From assembly GCF_008757455.1 (NCBI RefSeq), contig NZ_VCMV01000009.1, positions 1 through 64,000 of the forward strand: a stretch of 64,000 nt of DNA, written 5' to 3'. The DNA is from Microvirga brassicacearum (GTDB taxonomy: Bacteria > Pseudomonadota > Alphaproteobacteria > Rhizobiales > Beijerinckiaceae). Position numbers and translations under genes: made by a program. Shown here piece after piece: positions 54,437-62,683 of this stretch; positions within the stretch are counted from its first letter, which is position 1; every line of letters begins with the position of its first letter. The notes under the pieces are model-generated. The model had not been told where the DNA came from and did not search any database. It worked only from the letters and a program-made list of their open reading frames with translations.

Positions 54437-55596
54437 GGCATGGGCCTTTCATGCGAGGATTTCAGAAAACGGATCGCAAAATCGATGTAGAGGTCGCGGG
54501 CGAGATGAAGCTGATCGAGGTCGACCCATTCGTCGCCGGCGTGCATGTTCGCACCCCCCGGCCCGAAAAGGATTGTCGGGATGCCTGCGCGCCCTGAAAA
54601 GATATTGGCATCCGAAACGCCGCGCCCGAAGGCGAGGTCCGGTTCCTTGCCCAGAACGCTCCGATAGGCGTCCGCGAAGCCGGATACGAAAGGATGGTCG
54701 CGCTCGAGCAGAAAGCTTTCATAGCGCGGCTCGCGGACCGTTACGCTAAAGCAGGCCTGCGAGTTCAGCCGGGCAACCAGCCCCTCGATGAGCGTGACAG
54801 CGCCGTCCACCGTTTCGCCTGGCATGAAATGCCAGTTGATCGTGAAGGTGCATGTGTCTGGAACGCGGATCTCGTAGCGTCCATCGCCCGCGGCGACATC
54901 GAGCACGCAGTGGCTCGCCCTACCGAAATCCGGGTGGGAAAAGCGCTCCAGCCCGTCTATCGCAACCAGCAGCCGGGCAGCCTCGATCACCGCGTTGACC
55001 CCCTGCTCGGGACGCGAACCGTGGGCGGAACGCCCCTTGACCTCGACCCGCAGATTGATCTTGCCCATGGAGCCGATCACGACATCTTCGAAATGCGGCT
55101 CGCACATGATGGCAGCGTCGATGCCGCGGTCCTTGCGGATGAAGGCATTCGCGCCACGCGAATAGGCCTCCTCGTCAGCGAGTGCGGAAAAGATCAGCCG
55201 GCCGCTCCACTCGGCGCGCCGCCCGTGCAAATCACGGACGGTTTCCATGGCTGCCGCAAGCCCGGCCTTCATATCCATCGTGCCGAGGCCGTAGAGCCTG
55301 TTATCCTCGATGCGCGGGGCGTGCGGCTCACGCGTCCAGCCGGAAGCGATGCCGACCGTGTCGCAATGGCCGCCAATCCAGAGCGTCTGACCATCGCCAT
55401 TGCCGCGGATTTCGACAACGACATTCTTCAGCCCGCCATCGACCTCCTCGATCTCCGCCGTAATGCCATGACTGGCAAACCAGTGGGCAATGCGGTCCTG
55501 AACGGTCGCTTCGTCACCTGAATAGCTTTCGATCGAGACCAGTTCCTCGAGCAGCCCGATAAGCCTGCTGTCATAGACGCTGTTAGCCATTATCAT
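54433..55596 (-). CDS. M20-family peptidase/deacylase (ArgE/DapE type)
   Basis: A 387-residue M20 enzyme with the two-zinc signature: GGHCDTVG (His, Asp), GTMDMKAG (Asp), ADEEAYSRG (Glu pair), CEPHFED and the C-terminal HAGDEWV His. Members cleave acetylornithine, succinyl-diaminopimelate, carnosine-like or N-carbamoyl compounds. The start ATG 55596 overlaps the M24 gene stop by 4 bases (ATGA), which decides it; an ATG two codons on is also possible. Confidence 0.9.
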   Translation of the reverse strand: MIMANSVYDSRLIGLLEELVSIESYSGDEATVQDRIAHWFASHGITAEIEEVDGGLKNVVVEIRGNGDGQTLWIGGHCDTVGIASGWTREPHAPRIEDNRLYGLGTMDMKAGLAAAMETVRDLHGRRAEWSGRLIFSALADEEAYSRGANAFIRKDRGIDAAIMCEPHFEDVVIGSMGKINLRVEVKGRSAHGSRPEQGVNAVIEAARLLVAIDGLERFSHPDFGRASHCVLDVAAGDGRYEIRVPDTCTFTINWHFMPGETVDGAVTLIEGLVARLNSQACFSVTVREPRYESFLLERDHPFVSGFADAYRSVLGKEPDLAFGRGVSDANIFSGRAGIPTILFGPGGANMHAGDEWVDLDQLHLARDLYIDFAIRFLKSSHERPMP

Positions 55597-57236
55597 GCCT
55601 CGGCCGTGAACGGGATCGCGCCGCTCTCGGTGACGAGATAGCCGTCCTCGATCGCTATCAGGATCTCTCCGATTGGCCAGACATATTCCGTGCAGCCGAG
55701 CATACCCTCTTCTATTGTCTCGGTGACACCGGGAAGAAAATAGACCGAAGAAATCGTCTGGCGCTGGATCGTGTGGCCGCAATCGCGCAGATAGCTATCG
55801 ACATTCATGCCTTCCGGCAGAAGACCGAGGCGGCGCAAATCCGCCTCCAGCGGGCGCAAACAATCGACGCCGACGGCGTGTACCTCCTGCCCGGTCATTC
55901 CCGGGCGAATGGCGGGGATCAGCTCATCGACGAGAATGGTCCGTAGCCGATCATGCAAGGCCTCGATTTCAGAATCGGCGCAAATTGTGCGCGCGATATC
56001 CGAGCAACCACGCAGACAGCCGAACGCGTCTGCGACCATCAGACCCATATCAAACTTGATCGTCTTGTCACGAGTGCTGACCGGATAATCACCTGCGGTC
56101 GCCGGCAGGAGAGTTCGCGCGCCTGAATGCACGATGTCGAAATAGGATGACACGCGGTTCTCAAAGCCATAGCGGCGAGCAAAGCGGCGGACAGCCTGAT
56201 GATAAACCGCGACGAGATCGCGCTCGGTCAGCTTTCCCTCGGCATTGCGCGTCAGGAGCGCACGCGCTGCTGAAATTCCTTTCAGAACGGCATTCGCCGC
56301 GAAGATGAAGTAGACGAGATCATCGCCTGCCCGGCGATCCTGCCAGCGGCGCAGCACATAAGCGGCATCCTCCAGCTCCAGCTCCGCTTCCGCCAGCGGC
56401 AGATAAATGCCGGTCGCGAGATGGTCCTTCTGGAAACCGATCCGCTGCGCCCCTGTCGCCAGAAGCGCCGCGGCAAGGCCGTCCGCCCGGCCTGCGGGAG
56501 CAAAACCCACGCCGTCAATCGCCCGCGCCGACAAAAGGAGGATCGTCGTTTCGTCCGGGTTGAACAGCGCGGAAATGCCATACTGCTCGATGACCGCGGA
56601 AGGGAGGCCAGTGAACATCTCGACTTCATGCGCCGCTGTGACGTAGAGCGCCTGAAATCCCCTTTCGCGGCACAGCGCGTCAAGGGGCGCGAAACCTCGG
56701 TTATGGGCCGTCATGGCCGCAACCAACGCATCACCGTTCCGCAGCCCGGCGACGAACGGCGCAAAACGCGCAGCATCGGCATCGCGGGTCGCGATCCATA
56801 GAGCTTCGATATCGCTGCGCGTTTTCCTATAGACGAATAGCTCCGCCGAATCCGGCAAGTCAAACAATGTCACAGGACCGCTATCAGCGAGCATCTCATA
56901 GCGACTGACGGGAAGCGTGGCTTCGCAAGCAATCGCTTCCGGGCCGGTGATCTTGCGCACGGCCTGCGCAAAACTCGTGACTGGCGCGCTCATGTCCCTG
57001 TCCCAGGAAAAATAGCGGCCATAGCTCTCCGCGGTGACACCAGGCGTCATCACGCGGCAAGCGTCGGAATCCGCTTCGCTGACAACGGCCGAAATCTTGC
57101 CGCCTTGCTCTATCACGACCGGGGAAACATTGAGCGGCGATCCGCGATAGATCCCTGGATAGGTCAGCTGATCACCTAACTCGAATCCGAGACGATCGAT
57201 CACGCGATCAAGGCTGGCATAGAGTCGAGCCGTCAT
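55593..57236 (-). CDS. M24-family metallopeptidase (Xaa-Pro aminopeptidase-like)
   Basis: A 547-residue protein with an unusually long N-terminal part (two creatinase-N-like modules to about 320), then a C-terminal pita-bread domain. M24 ligands are seen as IKFDMG, SDIART, RDCGHTI, VTETIEEGM and TEYVWPI. Members remove a residue preceding proline, or hydrolyse creatine or related amides. Normal prolidases are about 360-460 residues, so the extra N-terminal module is notable. It lies 120 bases after the binding-protein gene in the same operon. Confidence 0.83.
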   Translation of the reverse strand: MTARLYASLDRVIDRLGFELGDQLTYPGIYRGSPLNVSPVVIEQGGKISAVVSEADSDACRVMTPGVTAESYGRYFSWDRDMSAPVTSFAQAVRKITGPEAIACEATLPVSRYEMLADSGPVTLFDLPDSAELFVYRKTRSDIEALWIATRDADAARFAPFVAGLRNGDALVAAMTAHNRGFAPLDALCRERGFQALYVTAAHEVEMFTGLPSAVIEQYGISALFNPDETTILLLSARAIDGVGFAPAGRADGLAAALLATGAQRIGFQKDHLATGIYLPLAEAELELEDAAYVLRRWQDRRAGDDLVYFIFAANAVLKGISAARALLTRNAEGKLTERDLVAVYHQAVRRFARRYGFENRVSSYFDIVHSGARTLLPATAGDYPVSTRDKTIKFDMGLMVADAFGCLRGCSDIARTICADSEIEALHDRLRTILVDELIPAIRPGMTGQEVHAVGVDCLRPLEADLRRLGLLPEGMNVDSYLRDCGHTIQRQTISSVYFLPGVTETIEEGMLGCTEYVWPIGEILIAIEDGYLVTESGAIPFTAEA

Positions 57237-57356
57237 GAGCGGCCATCCTTTTGCAGAATGTAAAGGGCCCCGAATTCCCCAGGACCGCTTTTCTTTCGAT
57301 CGAATGGCCGCCGCGTTTGCTCACACGGCAGCCGGCAGTTCCTCAAGGGCGCCGCA

Positions 57357-58232
57357 TCATTTGCGGCGGGGCTCGACATTGATCATCGTCGCCTTCACTT
57401 CCGCATAGGGCATCTCCCACTTTGCGAAGATCTTGGAGTAAGTCCCATCAGCGATCATGGCGTCGACGGCATCGGCCACCACGTTGCGCAGTTCCGTATT
57501 CGCTTTGGAGAAACCGAAGCCGGCATAGTCGACGGCGATGGGGTCGCCGATCAGCTTGAACTTGCCGCGATCGGCCGATTCCTTCTGCTCGTTGAGATAG
57601 CGGATCGCATCGACGCCCTGAGCGGCCGCAGCCGCACGCTTCTGGAGAAGTTGCAGGCGCGCATCCGCCGTCTTGTCGACAAGCACATATTCGACCGCGG
57701 GCAGGCCCTTTGCCACGCAGACCTTCTCATTAAAATCCCTCAGGCGGATGAGGAAGATACCGTTGCGATTGACGGCGATGGGCTTGCCGCACGCGTCTTC
57801 GACCTTGTTGAGGCCGGCGCCCACATCCGGCATGGTGAAAAGCTGCGTGCCTGTAGAGAAATAATCCACGAAGTCCGTCTTCTCGCGGCGGGCCGGGATA
57901 TCGGTCATGCCTGACGCACCCATATCGATGCGGCTGGTATCAAGCGAGTTGATCAGCTGGTCGAAAGACTGTTCCTTCCACTCGATCTTGAGTCCGAGAC
58001 GACGTCCGATCTCCTCAACGAGATCGATATCGAGGCCCTTCAGTTCGAGCGTTGCCGTGTCCTTGTACTCAAGCGGCGGATAGGTAGGACTGGTGCCGAC
58101 CACCAGCTTTCCGGCATCTCGAATTCGCGCTGGAAGCTTGCTGTTCAAGGCGTCCTGCGCAGTGGCCGCACCACCCGACAGTACGATGGCGGCGGCGAGC
58201 GCGCCGCTGAACAATGCTTGCTGCATCTTCAT
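57357..58232 (-). CDS. ABC transporter substrate-binding protein, polar amino acid type (family 3)
   Basis: A 291-residue periplasmic protein with a signal peptide ending ATAQ (about 1-25). Family-3 features include the AGKLVVGTSPTYPPLEY start, LDIDLVEEIGRRLGLKIEW and MGASGMTDIPARREKTDFVDYF. These proteins bind amino acids, opines or amino-acid derivatives. The missing carboxylate-binding Arg or its presence cannot be judged by eye. It is transcribed after the permease and ATPase genes. GAGAGGGAA precedes ATG 58232. Confidence 0.92.
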   Translation of the reverse strand: MKMQQALFSGALAAAIVLSGGAATAQDALNSKLPARIRDAGKLVVGTSPTYPPLEYKDTATLELKGLDIDLVEEIGRRLGLKIEWKEQSFDQLINSLDTSRIDMGASGMTDIPARREKTDFVDYFSTGTQLFTMPDVGAGLNKVEDACGKPIAVNRNGIFLIRLRDFNEKVCVAKGLPAVEYVLVDKTADARLQLLQKRAAAAAQGVDAIRYLNEQKESADRGKFKLIGDPIAVDYAGFGFSKANTELRNVVADAVDAMIADGTYSKIFAKWEMPYAEVKATMINVEPRRK

Positions 58233-58256
58233 GTCTATTCCCTCTCTCGTTGTGGA

Positions 58257-59033
58257 TCAGCTTGGCTCGGAAACGTTGAATCGCTGCAGGAAATCGCGCG
58301 TGCGCTGCTTCTGGGGCGTTGCGAACAGATCCTCCGCCGGGGCGCACTCGATGAGCTGCCCCTGATCCATGAAGGCGATGCGGTCGCAGACGTCGCGGGC
58401 GAAAAGGAGCTCGTGGGTGACGACGACCATTGTCCGACCCTGTTGCGCCAGTTGCCTGATCGTTTCAAGCACCTCGTCAACGAGTTCGGGATCGAGTGCG
58501 GAAGTCGGCTCGTCAAAAAGCAGGATTTCTGGATCCATAGCCATGGCGCGGGCAATCGCCACGCGCTGCTGCTGGCCTCCGGAAAGCTGGACAGGATAGC
58601 GATCATACAATCCGGCAAGACCCACCTGATCGAGAAGGTGGCGACCTTGCTCCCCCGCGTCCACCCGCGACAACTTTTTGACGATAATCGGTCCGCTCGT
58701 GACATTCTCGAGCGCGGTCATATGCGCGAAAAGGTTGAAGCGCTGGAACACCATTCCGATGCGCATGCGCTGAGCGGATTGTTCACGATCGCTCAGTTCG
58801 CGAAGATTGCCGCGTTCGAAGCAATAACCAACGAACTCGCCGTTTACATAGAGATCGCCGCTGTCGATCGTCTCAAGGCTGTTGAGGCAGCGCAGAAAGG
58901 TGCTCTTGCCGCTGCCTGAGGGTCCGATGATCCCGAAAACTTCGCCTGGCTGAACGTCGAGACTGACGCCGCGAAGCACGCTCACCGAACCGAAAGATTT
59001 GCGCAAGTCACGCGCGAGAATGGCGGGGATCAT
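58257..59033 (-). CDS. ABC transporter ATPase, polar amino acid type (GlnQ/HisP class)
   Basis: A 258-residue ATPase with Walker [10 protein letters not shown] (about 36-44), signature LSGGQQQR (about 149-156), Walker [15 protein letters not shown] and switch His VTHELLF. These are all typical of GlnQ/HisP ATPases. It overlaps the permease gene by 4 bases and the binding-protein gene follows 24 bases later. It energises uptake for the peptidase operon. Confidence 0.93.
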   Translation of the reverse strand: MIPAILARDLRKSFGSVSVLRGVSLDVQPGEVFGIIGPSGSGKSTFLRCLNSLETIDSGDLYVNGEFVGYCFERGNLRELSDREQSAQRMRIGMVFQRFNLFAHMTALENVTSGPIIVKKLSRVDAGEQGRHLLDQVGLAGLYDRYPVQLSGGQQQRVAIARAMAMDPEILLFDEPTSALDPELVDEVLETIRQLAQQGRTMVVVTHELLFARDVCDRIAFMDQGQLIECAPAEDLFATPQKQRTRDFLQRFNVSEPS

Positions 59034-59911
59034 GCGCCGACACCCTCCTCTACTTTAAGTTTGCCGGAAGATTTGTTAAGCGACCGACCAAGTCGGTTTT
59101 CGAGAAGGGCCTGCCCGAGGCTGAGGAGTGTGACGGCGAAGAGATAGTATATCGAACAGACGATCAGCATTTCGATGACACGGTTGTTGACAAAATAGAT
59201 CATCGACGCGGTGTGCATGATCTCGTGATAGCTGATCACGGCCGCGAGCGAGGTGTGTTTCAGCATGCCGATCACCTCATTGCCGATCGGCGGTGTGATG
59301 ATGCGCAGCGTCTGCGGTAGGACGATATGGCGCAGGACTTGAGGAGCGCGCATGCCCACAGCTTTTGCCGCTTCGATCTGGCCGGAATCCACTGAAAGAA
59401 TGCCGGCGCGAATGACTTCCGCCGTGTAGGCGCCCTGACAGACGCCGAGGCCAAGAAGTGCGGCGAGAAATGGCGTCATCACGTCGACCGTGCGCGCTTC
59501 CACAAGCCCAGGGATTCCAATTACGGGGAAGATCAGGGCAAGGTTGAACCAAAGAAGAAGCTGAAGATAGACAGGCGTGCCGCGAAAGAACCAGATGTAG
59601 CCGGCAGCGACCGCATTCGCCACCGGATTGGATGACAGCCTCATCAGCGCGGCGAGAAGGCCGAGCGCGATGCCCAACGCCATTGCGAGGACCGTCATCA
59701 AAAGCGTGTTGCTAAAACCGATCATGATCGCCTTGGCCGTCAGGAATTGGCCGACATAAGACCATTCAATCTGACCGTAAGCGAATGCCCGGAAAACGAG
59801 CGAGAGTAGGATGACGCATACCACAGCGGTGACCCATCGCATCGGATGGCGCAGCGTCACACGTGCGACATTTGTCATCGTGGGAAGATCGCTTTCGAGA
59901 GAAGTCGTCAT
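59030..59911 (-). CDS. ABC transporter permease, polar amino acid type (HisM/GlnP class)
   Basis: A 293-residue permease. Features are GFSNTLLMTVLAMALGIALG, the FFRGTPVYLQLLLWF motif of amino-acid permeases and the EAA loop QIEAAKAVGMRAPQVLRHIVLPQ. A single permease probably forms a homodimer. I choose ATG 59911, preceded by AGGTCGGA, over an in-frame start 39 codons upstream that is not family-like. It is the first gene of the 10-kb operon that ends at the 49.9-kb terminator. Confidence 0.9.
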   Translation of the reverse strand: MTTSLESDLPTMTNVARVTLRHPMRWVTAVVCVILLSLVFRAFAYGQIEWSYVGQFLTAKAIMIGFSNTLLMTVLAMALGIALGLLAALMRLSSNPVANAVAAGYIWFFRGTPVYLQLLLWFNLALIFPVIGIPGLVEARTVDVMTPFLAALLGLGVCQGAYTAEVIRAGILSVDSGQIEAAKAVGMRAPQVLRHIVLPQTLRIITPPIGNEVIGMLKHTSLAAVISYHEIMHTASMIYFVNNRVIEMLIVCSIYYLFAVTLLSLGQALLENRLGRSLNKSSGKLKVEEGVGA

Positions 59912-60080
59912 CAGTTCCGACCTGAGCTTTCTGAAGCGTATTCCGTGTACGCAGCGCCGTGTTCTTAGCGGACGCTTAGACGAGGAAAGTCCCACAAAGG
60001 ACGAGATGATGTCAACTATAGAGATCAATATCCCAATATATGGGATGCGGAATCTCTATGGTACTCTCGCGGTGGCTTTG

Positions 60081-60586
60081 GGTTCCGTCGCAAATTTGAA
60101 GTGGGGACTGCTGCGTTAACCGGTGTGAGGTAACCCGGGGAGGCCATTTGAGGAGTCGCTCTGTTGTCGATTCACGCGCCGCCGCTTTCCGGTGGAAATC
60201 ATCCTGTTGTGCGTGCGCTGGTACTGCAAGTACGGGATCACCTGATCTGGCCGAGATGATGCAGGAGCGTGGCGTCGCGGTCGACCCAAGCACCATTTTC
60301 CGCTGGGTTCAGCGCTACGCTCCAGAGATCGAGAAGAGGGTCCGCCGGTACCAAGGTCATTGGATATCATCCATTGCTTCGTATCGGATGATCTTCTCCA
60401 GCAGGTCTGCGGGCGTGATCCAATCGATGCGCCGCAACACCAAAGACCTGATTTAAACCAAGAGGAAAAGAGGTGAGCCAAGTCCGCGGTGAATTGACCA
60501 CTTCCCACCCTTTGCAGCCGTCCTCAGGCATTCCGCCTGCGGGGTTCCTAGTATTTTTTGCATCACTTCAAATTTGCGACGGAACC
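60081..60586 (+). mobile_element. IS6-family remnant with perfect 23-bp inverted repeats and foreign interior
   Basis: GGTTCCGTCGCAAATTTGAAGTG at 60081-60103 is exactly repeated inverted at 60564-60586. Inside, two plus-strand frames give the IS6 transposase start: RRFPVEIILLCVRWYCKYGI, then after a frameshift LAEMMQERGVAVDPSTIF and RWVQRYAPEIEKRVRRYQGH. The DDE catalytic core and C-terminus are gone. They are replaced from about 60357 by a scrap that resembles malonyl-CoA decarboxylase. Flanking octamers (TGGCTTTG and GAACACAC) do not match, so no target duplication is seen. The 506-bp unit is non-autonomous but keeps both ends. Confidence 0.8.
60357..60449 (-). pseudogene. Short scrap resembling malonyl-CoA decarboxylase
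   Basis: Minus-strand codons from 60449 to the stop at 60357 read LVLRRIDWITPADLLEKIIR and then YEA. Malonyl-CoA decarboxylases share a segment of the form RI(T/D)W-TPA-LLEKII-YEAVHE, so this looks like an internal piece of that gene. It lies inside the IS6 inverted repeats exactly where the transposase breaks off. The piece is only about 25 residues, so chance cannot be ruled out. Confidence 0.4.
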
Positions 60587-60645
60587 GAACACACTCTTCG
60601 AGACCTTGAGCTCCCGTCGCGTTGGCTCACCCTGTCGCGGAAGCC

Positions 60646-61542
60646 TCACTGCTTCTGGCCCGCATCCGCTCTGCCGACCTCAATCCAGGGCAGGGCGCAG
60701 GATGTAAAGGTTTCGGCGCGTTGCACCGAGGCCGGGGTGCGGTGCGACACAGCTGCGAGAAGGGATTCGATGAGGGAAAGCGCTGCCGCATTCGATACCG
60801 ACGCGAAGTGCCGCTCAGAGCAGGCGTAGAGGCTCACCTGTGCAAGCGCCGCGAGAGGCGAATGATGAGTGTCTGTGATGGCGAGCACCGGGATTTCACG
60901 AGACTTCGCTAAAGCCGCGAGACTGATCGTATCCTTGATGTATCGCGGAAAGGCGATTGCAATTACGAGGTCGGATGCATCAAAGCGCGACAGATGGCGT
61001 ACGACCCCCAGACCCCCGTCTCCGTTAGAAACACGCGCGACATTGTCCTTCAGCTGCAGCAGTCCGTTTGCTAGCACCTGCGCCAAGGCCGCGCCGTTAT
61101 CGAATCCGACTACGAAGATCCGGTTCGCCGCGATAATCAACTCGACGGCCTGCCGGCAGGTCATCTCATCAAACATCGCGATCGTCTGTTCGAGATTGGC
61201 GATATCCTCTCTTAGGCAGCTGACGACGATCTCATAGCTTGTAGAAGCCTTCGAGATCTCCCGCTCAAGGCGCTTCACGGGCTCATAGGCTGAAGCGAAG
61301 CTTTGAATCAGGTTGGCTCGGAAAGTCGGATAGGTCTCGAACCCAATGGCACGCGCAAAGCGGTTGGCCGTCGCCACCGAGACGCCGATTGTTTTCGCGG
61401 CGGCATGACTGCTCATACGCGCGACGTTGACCGGCTCCGCGAGGACCAAATCTGCAAATGCCCGCAGGGCACCCGTCATTGTGGGATATCGCTGCCGAAT
61501 CCGCTCGAGAATGGTCATGTCGGCATACTTTTTAGCGCTCAT
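60646..61542 (-). CDS. RpiR/MurR-family transcriptional regulator with SIS domain
   Basis: A 298-residue RpiR-type regulator. The helix-turn-helix spans about 25-85 (MSSHAAAKTIGVSVATANRFARAIGFETYPTFR), and the SIS domain spans about 130-260 (NRIFVVGFDNGAALAQVLANGLLQL, VIAIAFPRYIKDTISLAALAKS). It is divergent from an NMT1-type binding-protein gene and an amidohydrolase gene, which it probably controls. Several RpiR proteins linked to purine, pyrimidine or amide catabolism have this arrangement. Effector unknown. Confidence 0.9.
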   Translation of the reverse strand: MSAKKYADMTILERIRQRYPTMTGALRAFADLVLAEPVNVARMSSHAAAKTIGVSVATANRFARAIGFETYPTFRANLIQSFASAYEPVKRLEREISKASTSYEIVVSCLREDIANLEQTIAMFDEMTCRQAVELIIAANRIFVVGFDNGAALAQVLANGLLQLKDNVARVSNGDGGLGVVRHLSRFDASDLVIAIAFPRYIKDTISLAALAKSREIPVLAITDTHHSPLAALAQVSLYACSERHFASVSNAAALSLIESLLAAVSHRTPASVQRAETFTSCALPWIEVGRADAGQKQ

Positions 61543-61587
61543 GCTTTAGCTCTTGCACAAAATCTCACCAGCTCGCCAGTTGTGCCC

Positions 61588-61618
61588 TTTGTAACATGTG
61601 GTAGTCTATTTTTGTAAC
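61588..61618. promoter_or_regulatory. Direct repeat TTTGTAAC in divergent promoter
   Basis: TTTGTAAC occurs at 61588-61595 and again at 61611-61618, 23 bases apart start to start, in the 111-base region between the divergent RpiR and binding-protein genes. The repeat could be a regulator site or part of promoter elements. Evidence is the repetition alone. Confidence 0.35.
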
Positions 61619-61653
61619 CGTTGGTTCACAACGGCAGGCGAAGAGGGTTTGCC

Positions 61654-62673
61654 ATGAGGCAGAGTCGCCGTCATTTGCTGAAGGCCTTGGCAGTTTCCGG
61701 GCTGGTCGTGCCTCTCTGTCCGGGGCTGCTATCCGCCCAGGCGAGGACTAAAGTCCGGGTTCAAATTGGATGGATCCCGAATGTCCAATATGCTGGCGAA
61801 TGGATTGCGCTGAAGCGCGGATTGCTCGCTGAGCGTGGTCTCGATGTTGAATGGTATCCAGGCGGGCCAAACGCGCTGCCTTCCCCGGTGATGCTTGCCG
61901 CCGGAAAAGCCGATCTCGGCTATTCCACTTGGTTCCCGTTTCTCGATGCCGTTGCCCAGGGAAACGACCTGGTGATGATCGCGGCCGTCTTTCCAAAAAA
62001 CCCTCTCGGAATCATCTCGCTGGCTAAAAAACCGATCCTTGAACCGAAGGACCTTGTAGGCAAACGCATCCTCGCCCAAGGCGCGAACGAGAAGACTGCG
62101 ATCGAGGCGACTCTTTCTCTCGCCGGTCTTCCGATCCAGTGGACGCAGGTGCCGGCCGGTTTCTCACCGGAGCCGCTGCTCGCGGGAGATGGCGACGGCT
62201 ACACGGCTTTCGGCACGAACCAGACCATCATTCTCGAACGTATGGGGCTCGTCTGGGGCAAGGACTTCCATTTTGTGAGCTTCGACGAACTGGGCTTCAG
62301 GACCTACGGCGCCGTGCTGATCACCACCCGGGCCTATCTTGAGAACCATCGGCCCCTGGTGATTGCCTATCTGCGTGGCATCATCGCCGGGTGGAATCAA
62401 AACGAAGCCGATCCCTCAGTTGCCGCGCGTCTCGCGGTCGAAACGTTTGGAGCCGATCTTGGGCTCGAACTTGCCCAACAGACACGTCAAAACGAACTGC
62501 AGATCCCCCTCACCCGCTATGAAGGCACGGATCGGCCTCGGCTCGCTCTCGATCGCGAGGTCATAACCGGTCCGATGTACAAAGCGGCGCGTGCGACGGG
62601 GAGAAACAATCTTCCGGATGTCGACCGCATCGCGGACTTCACGATCGTCTCTGAGGCTCATCAAGGCTTATAG
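61654..62673 (+). CDS. ABC transporter substrate-binding protein, NMT1/THI5-like
   Basis: A 339-residue binding protein. The N-terminus has twin arginines (MRQSRRHLLKALAVSG) followed by a hydrophobic core ending near SAQA, so export may be by Tat or Sec. The mature protein begins KVRVQIGWIPNVQYAGEWIALKRG, typical of NMT1/THI5-like proteins that bind hydroxymethylpyrimidine, riboflavin or other heterocycles. ATG at 61654 follows GAAGAGGG. It is followed after 10 bases by an amidohydrolase gene; the permease and ATPase presumably lie beyond the window. Confidence 0.9.
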   Translation: MRQSRRHLLKALAVSGLVVPLCPGLLSAQARTKVRVQIGWIPNVQYAGEWIALKRGLLAERGLDVEWYPGGPNALPSPVMLAAGKADLGYSTWFPFLDAVAQGNDLVMIAAVFPKNPLGIISLAKKPILEPKDLVGKRILAQGANEKTAIEATLSLAGLPIQWTQVPAGFSPEPLLAGDGDGYTAFGTNQTIILERMGLVWGKDFHFVSFDELGFRTYGAVLITTRAYLENHRPLVIAYLRGIIAGWNQNEADPSVAARLAVETFGADLGLELAQQTRQNELQIPLTRYEGTDRPRLALDREVITGPMYKAARATGRNNLPDVDRIADFTIVSEAHQGL

Positions 62674-62683
62674 GTTTACCCAC

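Noticed and set aside
57239-57313. Inverted pair GCGGCCAT / ATGGCCGC between the binding-protein and M24 genes
   Set aside because: The arms are only 8 bases with a loop of nearly 60. In GC-rich DNA this is expected by chance, and the genes read as one operon.
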